Shown here one piece after another: positions 1 through 6,244 of a stretch of 11,953 nt of DNA. The first letter of the stretch is position 1. Each line of letters begins with the position of its first letter. The notes below the pieces were generated by a model. It did no database searches. It was not told the DNA's origin and was given only the letters and a program-made list of their open reading frames with translations. This DNA comes from Thermoplasmata archaeon (GTDB taxonomy: Archaea; Thermoplasmatota; Thermoplasmata; Thermoplasmatales; Thermoplasmataceae): positions 1 to 11,953 of the forward strand of contig JAJYZU010000022.1 in assembly GCA_021799755.1 (NCBI GenBank). The letters are read 5' to 3'. The position numbers and the translations under genes are program-made.

Positions 1-1132
1 CGTGTATGCTGATGCACACATTCTCGCCCGCACCGTATATTCCCTGCACCGGGGTCTCGGTGTCGTTGTTCACGTGGATCCCACCCATTGTGTAATGGGT
101 TGCAGGCCTGACTGGAATAAGTTCCTCAGCAGGATCGATGCCGTTGAACTTCTTGGCTATGTCGGTGATCATGGGGAGCTTCTCCTCAAGGATATCAGCC
201 ATGTGCCTGAGATCAAGGTTAACATATACAGTATCGCCGTACTTTCCCTTGACACCCCTGCCTGCCTCAATCTCCCACATTATGGCCCTGGAGACTATGT
301 CCCTTGGTGCCTTTTCGAGTTTGGTCGCGGCATACTTCTCCATGAACCTCTTGCCCTCGTTGTTCAGGAGGTATCCGCCCTCCGCTCTAGCAGCCTCGGT
401 GATCAGTATTCCTGATGGGACAAGCCCGGTAGGGTGGAACTGTATGAACTCAAGATCCTTCAGCGGAAGCCCTGCCCTGTATGCAATGGCATCACCGTCA
501 CCGGACACGGAATGGGCGTATGTGCTGAACTGGTATAGCCTCCCGGCACCGCCTGCGGCGAATATCAGGGATTTTCCCTGGAAGACTGTGTATTCGCTGT
601 TCTTCAGGTTGATTGTCGTGATGGCATTGAAGGAATTGTTTTCCACAATCAGCGATGTTGCGAAATATTCATTATAAATGTGGATGTTGTCATATTTCAG
701 GGCCCTGCTGAACAGGGTCTGCATCACATGGAAACCGGTCTTGTCTGCGGCGAATGTGGCCCGCGGATAACTCAGACCCCCGAAGTCTCTCTGCGATATT
801 GTGCCGTCAGGGTTCCTGCTCCACGGGCAGCCCCAGTGATCGGTCGTATAGATCTGCTCGGGGACGAGCCTGACAAACTTCTCAACCGCATCCTGGTCCG
901 CAAGGTAGTCGCTCCCCTTGATGGTATCATAGGAGTGCAGATCAAAGTTGTCCTTCGGACTGAGAACTGCGCTGGTTCCCCCCTCTGCCGAAACGGAGTG
1001 GGACCTCAGCGGATAAAGCTTCGATACGAGCCCCACGGAGATATTTTTGTTGTATTCAGCAGCGGCTACGGCGGCTCTCAGGCCAGCCATACCGCCGCCA
1101 AGGATCAAGACATCCTCCTTTATAATTTCCAA
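1..1132 (-). CDS. sdhA: Succinate dehydrogenase/fumarate reductase flavoprotein subunit, 5' part (3' end beyond window)
   Basis: Oxidises succinate to fumarate (or the reverse) with FAD, as the catalytic subunit of respiratory complex II on the inner face of the membrane. I translated the minus strand by hand; 377 residues lie inside the window. Visible motifs: dinucleotide-binding GGGMAGLRAA (12-21); RSHSVSAEGG (43-52), whose His45 matches the histidine that carries covalent FAD; QFHPTG (231-236) and the APRD arginine (Arg277) of the active site; HYTMGG (346-351); and GAGENVCISIH at the window edge. The covalent-FAD histidine argues against L-aspartate oxidase. An in-frame TAA lies just upstream. 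The furthest start is therefore TTG at 1132, giving MEIIKEDVLI, a normal family N-terminus. A second TTG at 1108 follows a strong AAGGAGG (1120-1114) by 5 nt and could compete. The other subunits would lie off the left edge. Confidence 0.93.
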   Translation of the reverse strand, partial: MEIIKEDVLILGGGMAGLRAAVAAAEYNKNISVGLVSKLYPLRSHSVSAEGGTSAVLSPKDNFDLHSYDTIKGSDYLADQDAVEKFVRLVPEQIYTTDHWGCPWSRNPDGTISQRDFGGLSYPRATFAADKTGFHVMQTLFSRALKYDNIHIYNEYFATSLIVENNSFNAITTINLKNSEYTVFQGKSLIFAAGGAGRLYQFSTYAHSVSGDGDAIAYRAGLPLKDLEFIQFHPTGLVPSGILITEAARAEGGYLLNNEGKRFMEKYAATKLEKAPRDIVSRAIMWEIEAGRGVKGKYGDTVYVNLDLRHMADILEEKLPMITDIAKKFNGIDPAEELIPVRPATHYTMGGIHVNNDTETPVQGIYGAGENVCISIH

Positions 1133-1164
1133 AACAGATACACCGGATGTTTATCATTGCTGAT

Positions 1165-1226
1165 AACTTAAAATTTTGCGTGAAAACCCGTAAAGAGATA
1201 TCATTTATAATCATTATATTTTATTT
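1165..1226 (-). promoter_or_regulatory. Candidate sdhA promoter region
   Basis: On the minus strand, upstream of sdhA, there are two AT-rich candidates. One is TTTTAAGT around 1166-1174, which would place transcription start about 10 nt before the TTG at 1132. The other is an AATAAAATATAAT stretch around 1212-1226, which would give a leader of about 60 nt. The sequence alone does not decide between them. Confidence 0.35.
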
Positions 1227-1350
1227 CAGGGGCTTTCGGGAAAATGATCCGCGAGTTACTGTCTTGATGGCAATGTATTTTCCTGACCGGGCTGAATTCC
1301 GGATGTCACAGGAAGCCCATATACCGGTCTCATGATGAATTCCCGAAAAT

Positions 1351-1358
1351 TTTATATA
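1351..1358 (+). promoter_or_regulatory. TATA box of hsp20
   Basis: TTTATATA preceded by CCCGAAAAT, which suits the purine-rich archaeal BRE. It is the best TATA match in the divergent intergenic region. The expected start of transcription, about 25 bp downstream of the box centre, is near 1380, inside the palindrome at 1376-1398, leaving a short leader before the ATG at 1413. Confidence 0.75.
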
Positions 1359-1375
1359 TCATAATGTAATAGTAG

Positions 1376-1398
1376 GTTGACAACCATTGGTTGTTAAC
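1376..1398 (+). promoter_or_regulatory. Palindromic operator candidate at the hsp20 transcription start
   Basis: Inverted repeat centred on T1387: left arm GTTGACAACCA (1376-1386), right arm TGGTTGTTAAC (1388-1398). Ten of eleven pairs match; the exception is 1379/1395. It lies about 20-45 bp after the TATA box, exactly where an archaeal repressor would block polymerase. The next-but-one gene encodes a winged-helix regulator. Known archaeal heat-shock repressors (Phr in Pyrococcus, HSR1 in Archaeoglobus) bind palindromes at hsp20 promoters in this way. That this regulator binds here is inference. Confidence 0.6.
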
Positions 1399-1412
1399 TA
1401 GAGGTGACAAAT

Positions 1413-1964
1413 ATGGTAGGAAGAAAAAACAGGGACGATGACTGGAGAGACGATTTCTTTGACAACTTCTTCGGGGACTTCGACATAGACTTCAAGAAGC
1501 TCAACGAGAGGATGACAAGGATATTCGACACATTCAGGAAGAATATTGCCAGCGACGGCGAGGAGCCCTTCGTGTATGGCTTCACCTTCAAGATGGGGCC
1601 GGACGGAAAGCCACAGTTCCAGGAATTCGGAAACGTGCCGGAACTCAGGAGATACAATCCGTCACTCGCTGCGGATGCCGCGACCAGGGAGCCGATCACT
1701 GACATAAACGAGGACAAGGAAAAGGTCTACATCACCGTCGAGCTGCCGGGCATCAACAAGGACGACATCGACCTCAGCGTGAACGAGGATTCCGTCGTTA
1801 TAAGCGTGACCGAGGGGCCGAGGAAATACTACAAGTCCGTGGACCTCAGGGAACCAGTTATTCCGGACTCTGCGAGCGCCAAGTTCACCAACGGGATACT
1901 TGACCTGACGCTGACCAAGCAGAGAAAGGGAGAAACCGGCGGCAAGAAGGTAAAAATTGAGTAA
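1413..1964 (+). CDS. hsp20: Small heat shock protein, Hsp20/alpha-crystallin family
   Basis: ATP-independent cytoplasmic chaperone that holds unfolding proteins. 183 aa. Residues 1-85 are a long acidic and aromatic N-terminal arm with DDDWRDDFFDNFFGDFD near the start. The alpha-crystallin domain runs from about 92 to 170 (REPITDINEDKEKVYITVEL onward) and carries the family signature AKFTNGILDLTL (157-168). The tail ends in KVKIE, an I/V-x-I/V motif that docks neighbouring subunits in Hsp20 oligomers. I prefer ATG 1413 over GTG 1404: the GTG sits inside a near-perfect Shine-Dalgarno GAGGTGA (1401-1407), which is 5 nt before the ATG. The stop is 15 nt before the regulator gene, so the two are probably co-transcribed. 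The arm is longer than in many archaeal Hsp20s. Confidence 0.93.
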   Translation: MVGRKNRDDDWRDDFFDNFFGDFDIDFKKLNERMTRIFDTFRKNIASDGEEPFVYGFTFKMGPDGKPQFQEFGNVPELRRYNPSLAADAATREPITDINEDKEKVYITVELPGINKDDIDLSVNEDSVVISVTEGPRKYYKSVDLREPVIPDSASAKFTNGILDLTLTKQRKGETGGKKVKIE

Positions 1965-1979
1965 GGGCAGTGATGCGCC

Positions 1980-2591
1980 GTGAACGGGGACGACTCCATA
2001 GAGTATTTCATCTCTGCGCTCGAGAACGAGACAAGAAGGGAGATACTCAGGAGGCTGATCCTCGACAAGTCCTATGCTCTTGAGATGAGCAGGAGCATAG
2101 GAGTATCACAGCAGGCGATCAACAAACACCTCATTTTTCTTGAAAACGCCAAGCTCATTGTTCCGGAGGGATTCATCTCAAGCTCCATGGGGGCAAAGAG
2201 GAAGGTGTACAAGCCCACAGGATTCTCAACGCTCATCATAGACTATTCCAGGAATTTTTTTGACATAAACCGTTACGATCTGGATTTTGACAGTGTGCAG
2301 CCTGCGCCGCATGAGAAAGATCCGTCAAGGCTCTTTGACAGGCTCTCGGAGATCAGCAGGAGGCTCGACGATCTCATGAAGGAGAGGGAGGTCCTCATAA
2401 AGGAGAAGGACCGCATCATAGAGAACCTGTCCGATCTCATAGACACCTTTGCCGGGGACCAGCTCACGAGAAGGATCATGAGGGAGTACCTCGAGTCCAG
2501 GAGCATCGAGAAGGTGTCGCAGAAACTTTCGATACCGGCTGCTGCAGTTGAGATCATAATAGACAAGTTTTTGCAGGAGATCAGGTCTTAA
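1980..2591 (+). CDS. Winged-helix transcriptional regulator (ArsR-like) with C-terminal coiled coil, likely partner of hsp20
   Basis: 203 aa. Residues 8-63 read as an ArsR-type DNA-binding domain: ALENETRREILRRLI, then a recognition-helix region GVSQQAINKHLIFLENAKLI. A basic wing follows at about 64-80 (GAKRKVYKPTG). Residues 115-158 are strongly heptad-like and charged, a likely dimerising coiled coil. Residues 166-200 (LESRSIEKVSQKLSIPAAAV) resemble a second helix-turn-helix. The GTG start at 1980 is the only reasonable one, 15 nt after hsp20, with a weak upstream GGGCAGTGA. Its place behind hsp20 and the palindrome in the hsp20 promoter suggest an autoregulated heat-shock repressor analogous to HSR1/Phr. 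That role is inference; the DNA-binding fold is well supported. Confidence 0.8.
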   Translation: MNGDDSIEYFISALENETRREILRRLILDKSYALEMSRSIGVSQQAINKHLIFLENAKLIVPEGFISSSMGAKRKVYKPTGFSTLIIDYSRNFFDINRYDLDFDSVQPAPHEKDPSRLFDRLSEISRRLDDLMKEREVLIKEKDRIIENLSDLIDTFAGDQLTRRIMREYLESRSIEKVSQKLSIPAAAVEIIIDKFLQEIRS

Positions 2592-2617
2592 ATAACTCCG
2601 GGCGATAGCATGGCCAG

Positions 2618-3508
2618 ATGAGCAAAAGACTGGCATTCTTCGGTCATGTGAACATAGACGTTGTCCTCGTCACCCCGGACCTTCACAGGCAGGGTTCATC
2701 GGAGGTCACTGCTGTGAGGGAGGAATTTGGGGGCACCGCGGGGAATTTTGCCATTGTTGCTTCAAGGATCGGTGTGTCATTCGATCTATACGGTGCGATC
2801 TCAAGATCCACTCACGCCAGATACATCGAGTTTCTGAAATCACTCGGCATAGACACCTCCACTCTCACGGTTTCTGACGACACAATGGGACCGATATGCT
2901 ACATTGTCACGAACAGGAACGACCAGATCTATTACATGCACCAGGGGCCCATGGGAAGCTGGAGCCCGACCGTATCCGATCTGAGGAGGACGGACTATGA
3001 CAGGGTGCATTTTTCAACTGGCCCGCTGGACAGGTATTCGGCGATGGCCAGTGATATTTCTGCTCAGATAACGTTCGATCCCGGGCAGGAGATCAACTAC
3101 CGGTACAGCAAAGTGGACATCGAGGCCATGATCAGCCGATCCAGGATACTTATTCTCAACGAGTACGAGATGTCACTCATGACCAAAATCCTGGGAAGGA
3201 GCGAGAGCGACATCGCGGATGCATGCGAATCGGTCATAGTGACGCAGGGGCAGAACGGTGCCACACTCTACACAGGAGGCGAGATCATCCATGCGGATTC
3301 AATTCCTGCTGCGAGCGTGAAGGATACCGTGGGTGCAGGCGACTCGTTCAGGGCCGGGCTTTATTTCGGCCTCCAGAACGGATACGACATGGCCGATTCG
3401 GTCACTTTCGGCCAGATATCCGCTTCAAGATCCATAGAGACCGGCATAAGGGATTTTGATTTCGATGCCGGCAGGATGATAGCTGAATTCGATAGGATAA
3501 GGAAATAG
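2618..3508 (+). CDS. PfkB-family carbohydrate/nucleoside kinase
   Basis: Transfers the ATP gamma-phosphate to a sugar or nucleoside hydroxyl. 296 aa, normal for the ribokinase fold. Features in order: N-terminal GHVNIDVV (9-16), substrate loop FGGTAGN (37-43), the NEYE motif (181-184) that binds Mg-phosphate in this family, and DTVGAGDSF (236-244) with catalytic base Asp242 and the anion hole. The substrate cannot be fixed from sequence. Archaeal relatives include nucleoside kinases and 2-keto-3-deoxy-sugar kinases; the short lid (about 85-115) fits either. It starts 26 nt after the regulator without a clear Shine-Dalgarno and is probably in the same transcript. Confidence 0.87.
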   Translation: MSKRLAFFGHVNIDVVLVTPDLHRQGSSEVTAVREEFGGTAGNFAIVASRIGVSFDLYGAISRSTHARYIEFLKSLGIDTSTLTVSDDTMGPICYIVTNRNDQIYYMHQGPMGSWSPTVSDLRRTDYDRVHFSTGPLDRYSAMASDISAQITFDPGQEINYRYSKVDIEAMISRSRILILNEYEMSLMTKILGRSESDIADACESVIVTQGQNGATLYTGGEIIHADSIPAASVKDTVGAGDSFRAGLYFGLQNGYDMADSVTFGQISASRSIETGIRDFDFDAGRMIAEFDRIRK

Positions 3509-3548
3509 TCTCCGGAACGTTGACTTTTGATAAAGGAACAAACCAACA

Positions 3549-3557
3549 TTAAAAATA
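3549..3557 (+). promoter_or_regulatory. TATA box of the gamma-carbonic-anhydrase-like gene
   Basis: TTAAAAATA, centred 26 bp before the ATG at 3579. The transcript would be leaderless or nearly so. The purine-rich GAAGGA at 3571-3576 lies too close to the start to be a normal Shine-Dalgarno. Confidence 0.5.
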
Positions 3558-3578
3558 CGATCAATCACTTGAAGGACG

Positions 3579-4103
3579 ATGACAGTTTACGAGTTTGAGG
3601 GCAGGGTACCGGTGATAGACGAATCGGCATACATATTCCCAAATTCCACAATAATAGGGGATGTGAGAATCGGGAAGGAGACATGGATAGGGCCGGGTGC
3701 AGTGCTGAGGGGGGATTATGGGACCATAGTGATCGGGGACGGTTCCGCTGTGGAGGACAACTGCGTTATCCATGCAAGGCCGGGGGAGAAGACCACGATA
3801 GGGAACCATGTGACCATCGGACACCTGAGCGTAATTCATACAGGCAGTATACACGACTGGGCGGTCATAGGCATGCAGGCCGTTGTATCTGATTTCTCCG
3901 TCATAGGACAGTGGGCCGCAATAGGCGAGGGTGCCGTCATAAAGTCCAAGTTTGAGGTACCGGACGAGAGCATTGCTGTCGGGGTGCCGGCGAAGATCAT
4001 AGGGAAGATTGATCAGAACTACAAGGATCTGTGGATAAAATACAAGGCGAACTACAACTCATTCTGCCAGAGGTACAGGAAGATCGAAATGCGAGGCGTC
4101 TGA
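3579..4103 (+). CDS. Gamma-carbonic-anhydrase-like hexapeptide-repeat protein
   Basis: 174 aa. Imperfect hexapeptides run from about residue 12 to 140 (AYIFPNSTIIGDVRIGKETW and onward) and form a left-handed beta-helix, followed by a C-terminal alpha-helix (about 147-170). The three metal-binding histidines of the family are present: His65 (NCVIH), His82 (TIGH) and His87 (SVIH). LRGDYG (43-48) supplies the Arg and Asp that stabilise the trimer or active site. At the position of the catalytic Gln75 of the Methanosarcina Cam enzyme I read Glu59. The acidic loop of Cam is missing, as in the CamH/PaaY/YrdA branch. It may be a CO2 hydratase, or a thioesterase or other member like PaaY; the sequence does not decide. 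Confidence 0.85.
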   Translation: MTVYEFEGRVPVIDESAYIFPNSTIIGDVRIGKETWIGPGAVLRGDYGTIVIGDGSAVEDNCVIHARPGEKTTIGNHVTIGHLSVIHTGSIHDWAVIGMQAVVSDFSVIGQWAAIGEGAVIKSKFEVPDESIAVGVPAKIIGKIDQNYKDLWIKYKANYNSFCQRYRKIEMRGV

Positions 4104-4155
4104 AGCCTCCATAGATTGTATATCACTGTGCAAATAATTATATTTATTCTACTTT

Positions 4156-4170
4156 CGTTTAATTTTTTCC
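4156..4170 (+). terminator. T-rich termination region after the gamma-CA gene
   Basis: A pyrimidine-rich tract with TTT, then AA, then six Ts (4163-4168), about 55 nt after the stop codon. Archaeal polymerase terminates at such tracts without a hairpin. It lies just outside the IS630 remnant and might instead belong to it. Confidence 0.4.
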
Positions 4171-4172
4171 TG

Positions 4173-4364
4173 TTAAGGTGGTAATGGAAGGCTTGAGCCT
4201 CTGATTATATTTCTTAGTCTTTCCGGGTTGCTCTTAAGTTTGTTAATGGTGGATGTGACAACATGCTTCAGATCATCCATGCTTTCAGGGCAGAAATTTG
4301 GAAGCTCCTAATATTTCAGGGCATTCCAAACCAATTCATCGGGATTCAGATCGGGAGAATATGC
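4173..4364 (-). pseudogene. IS630-type transposase, C-terminal remnant with internal amber stop
   Basis: Minus-strand reading gives AYSPDLNPDELVWNALKY, the signature around the last acidic residue of the DDE catalytic domain in IS630/Tc1-like transposases. An in-frame TAG follows (4310-4308). The same frame then continues as ELPNFCPESMDDLKHVV and KLKSNPERLRNIIRG to a natural end SSLPLPP and TAA (4173). The tail after the amber still reads as a good transposase C-terminus, so a single nonsense change (for example CAG to TAG) is likely. Upstream of 4364 the frame loses all resemblance and meets a stop, so the rest of the gene is gone. About 63 codons remain of a gene usually about 300 or more codons long. 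Confidence 0.8.
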
Positions 4365-4487
4365 GTGAGAAAAGTCATACTGCAGGACGGCAGGGAGATC
4401 ACAACAGAGATAACCAGGAAACAGAAGGAAATTCTGGAATCAATGGGCATCAAGCCGGAACATGTGCCTACATTTCTGAAGAGTTGA
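4365..4487 (+). CDS. Small ORF of 40 aa, unrecognised
   Basis: GTG start at 4365, preceded by GGGAGA (4353-4358). The product MRKVILQDGREITTEITRKQ continues as KEILESMGIKPEHVPTFLKS. The composition is protein-like, with a strand-like start and then an amphipathic charged helix, unlike the antisense reading of the IS remnant that ends at this point. It begins right at the IS630 breakpoint, so it may be the surviving 3' end of a longer gene cut by that event. Its TGA overlaps the TTG of the next ORF. I do not recognise a family. Confidence 0.35.
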   Translation: MRKVILQDGREITTEITRKQKEILESMGIKPEHVPTFLKS

Positions 4488-4696
4488 GGCTCAAAGAAAC
4501 TTACTATAATGTTCAATTTTCAGTACTATCGTGCATATATGCGTTAATCGCAATTATTTTGTATGTTCTTCCTCCAACGGAACTTTATCTTGACCTATTC
4601 TTAGGCTTTGTCGTCTATTACTTTCTCTTTGTTTTCATTGTTATCCTCTTAATGATACTGAAGAGAACGCATACGTTGTTCTTCCGTGGATTCTAG
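4484..4696 (+). CDS. Small membrane protein, 70 aa, two predicted transmembrane helices
   Basis: Read from TTG 4484, whose TTGA overlaps the stop of the preceding ORF. That arrangement is common in translationally coupled pairs. The product starts RLKETYYNVQFSVLSCIYAL and has two hydrophobic helices, about 14-30 and 36-60, separated by PPTELY. It ends in a basic tail (KRTHTLFFRG). No ATG is available in this part of the frame. No family is recognised. Hydrophobicity alone can arise by chance in AT-rich DNA, so confidence is modest. Confidence 0.35.
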   Translation: MRLKETYYNVQFSVLSCIYALIAIILYVLPPTELYLDLFLGFVVYYFLFVFIVILLMILKRTHTLFFRGF

Positions 4697-4743
4697 AGTA
4701 TTCGCTTAAAACCTTAATCAAATACCTCCCTATTTAGCAGATA

Positions 4744-5964
4744 TTAGGATTTGTAATGCGTTGCGTACAGTTCCCTAATTTCCATATCTCTCTGAAGAAA
4801 TTTGTCCTGTTCATGAAAAGGATACAGCATCCTGTAAAAAATATCTCCATGTTGTATGTGTTTGGCAACTGTCTTCATTCCAAATCTTGTACATGTTCTA
4901 AAGCCATCGGAAGTGAATGCATTTGTAACTATATTTCTTATGAATATGCCGTCCTTTGCAAGTGAATAAACCTCTTCGAAGAAAGATCCAAAAAGGAGAG
5001 CTCGATCTTCATGGTTCCTGTATCCTCTTCTCAATGCAATGGAGACAACATATATGTCGTAGTCACCTGGTAGGTCCAATGGCATTATGCGTTCTGCTAC
5101 AATTTCAGAGTCCTTAAGTTCTCCAAGCCTGGCTTTTTGAAAGTCCTCGGGAAAAAGAGGAACAAAATGCCAGTAACCTATTATGCTTTCTGACCCGTTC
5201 ACTAACAATCTCCATGTATCAGGCGATTCTGAGAAGACATCAGCCCATTGATCAGTTGATCCTTCCATGTCTCTAGTAAGCCCCTCCATTGTTTCGTAAT
5301 CCAATTTAATAAGCTCATCCAGAAGTTTCTTTGGGCCCCATCCCCACATTTTTACGTCACGATCGTTCACTATTCTATGTTGACTTTCATTGTTTAACAG
5401 ACCCGTCATCCTTAACGTATTCGCGGAAGATTCGATTTCTTCCTTACACTTTCTAACATTTTCAAAAAACTCATTTCTTGTCTTTATTCCTGCTTCCTCA
5501 AGAACATTCTGTAAATTCGCAATTTCACTATAAAACCCTTTTACATGCTGGATTATTTCTTTTTTTGTTAAAGCAGTTTTTGACATAATTTTATAGTTTG
5601 TCTGGATAGATGAAACTTCATCCAATTTTCTGTGAATATAATCCAACGATTTATCGTCCATTTTCTCAGAAGTCATGTTTGGCTTTTCTTGAAACGAGAG
5701 TATATCATCAATAGTAGCGCTCACTTTTGAATATACGGTATCCAGCACAGTTTTCATAGCGTCCAGGGCAGTCTCGATTGCCGTTTTGTCACGCTTTATT
5801 TCACGATCCATGAAAGCAAGTGCAACTGCAAGTGGGAGGTCTAAAATCATGAACGGCACAGCTATTTGTAAATTCAATATACCGAATAGAAAGGTCAAAA
5901 AAACCCCGCCAACGTACACGGCACTGGACACAAGGATCAGAAGAATGGTTCTTCTAGATAACAT
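4744..5964 (-). CDS. Membrane-anchored coiled-coil protein with probable GNAT-like C-terminal domain
   Basis: 406 aa. Two hydrophobic helices open the protein (about 7-28 and 32-51), followed by basic residues, so most of the chain should be cytoplasmic. Residues 55-185 are charged and heptad-like (coiled coil). From about 225 the sequence has the order of a GNAT fold: WRLLVNGSESIIGYWHFVPL (251-270) as a beta-hairpin, DIYVVSIALRRGYR (303-316), a helix to LAKDGIFI (335-342), and NAFTSDGFRTCTRFGMK (348-364) like the final GF motif. The canonical acetyl-CoA loop R/Q-x-x-G-x-G/A is not clear; RRGYRN is the nearest equivalent. It may be a diverged or inactive acetyltransferase. A TATA box sits 25 bp before the ATG. 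It is a single gene between two IS remnants, with AT-rich codon use unlike the flanks. The domain call is inference from pattern. Confidence 0.6.
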   Translation of the reverse strand: MLSRRTILLILVSSAVYVGGVFLTFLFGILNLQIAVPFMILDLPLAVALAFMDREIKRDKTAIETALDAMKTVLDTVYSKVSATIDDILSFQEKPNMTSEKMDDKSLDYIHRKLDEVSSIQTNYKIMSKTALTKKEIIQHVKGFYSEIANLQNVLEEAGIKTRNEFFENVRKCKEEIESSANTLRMTGLLNNESQHRIVNDRDVKMWGWGPKKLLDELIKLDYETMEGLTRDMEGSTDQWADVFSESPDTWRLLVNGSESIIGYWHFVPLFPEDFQKARLGELKDSEIVAERIMPLDLPGDYDIYVVSIALRRGYRNHEDRALLFGSFFEEVYSLAKDGIFIRNIVTNAFTSDGFRTCTRFGMKTVAKHIQHGDIFYRMLYPFHEQDKFLQRDMEIRELYATHYKS

Positions 5965-5984
5965 GCAATCCTACATTAATCGGC

Positions 5985-5994
5985 ATTAAATAAT
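5985..5994 (-). promoter_or_regulatory. BRE/TATA element of the 406-aa membrane protein gene
   Basis: Minus strand CGGAAAATTATTTAATG: a CGGAAAA BRE-like stretch followed by TTATTTAAT, centred about 25 bp before the ATG at 5964. This geometry predicts a leaderless transcript. Confidence 0.6.
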
Positions 5995-6060
5995 TTTCCG
6001 AATTTAATTGTTATGCTAATATGAAACTCTGGTTGATAAGTACCCTAGAAAAATGTGTTG

Positions 6061-6116
6061 AGTCCTTAATAGATAGTCTCTCGCTCTAATCTAGTTAGGA
6101 ACGGACTATTTTTTTT
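6061..6116 (+). repeat. Imperfect inverted repeat followed by T8
   Basis: AGTCC (6061-6065) pairs with GGACT (6103-6107), and TAGAT (6070-6074) with ATCTA (6089-6093). The spacing between the two helices is unequal. Eight Ts follow (6109-6116). It looks like a plus-strand terminator, yet no plus-strand gene precedes it. It coincides with the breakpoint of the IS3 remnant. Confidence 0.4.
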
Positions 6117-6244
6117 CCTGATCTCCCTGTCTTTCTGTAATAGATGGATGATCTTGGAACATCCATTGCCCTGGATATCCTGGATACGGTCATTGCAGGC
6201 TTGAGGCTTTCAATGGCCATGCTTATTTCCTCCCCTGTCGACTT
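6095..6244 (-). pseudogene. IS3-family transposase orfB, 5' remnant
   Basis: Entered by -1 slippage from orfA at AAG 6244-6242. It reads KSTGEEISMAIESLKPAMTV, then SRISRAMDVPRSSIYYRKTG, typical of the orfB N-terminal helix-turn-helix region (x-x-SISRACRALGVSRSSYYYW in general form). After RSGKK, at a second A8 run (6109-6116), it changes to IVRS and stops. Neither other frame after that run resumes a transposase. The catalytic DDE core is absent. Confidence 0.75.

Noticed and set aside
2..1171. Three long plus-strand open frames opposite sdhA
   Set aside because: The minus strand encodes a full set of SdhA motifs; the plus-strand readings show no motif and are antisense shadows.
1147..1335. 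62-codon plus-strand open frame in the divergent intergenic region
   Set aside because: It runs through promoter sequence, has no family-like pattern and no start signal.
1404..1412. GTG 1404 as the start of hsp20
   Set aside because: It falls inside the Shine-Dalgarno GAGGTGA that is correctly spaced for ATG 1413.
4308..4310. Amber codon in the IS630 remnant read as pyrrolysine
   Set aside because: The gene is a 5'-truncated transposon tail with no other function, and nothing in the window hints at a pyrrolysine system. A nonsense mutation is simpler.
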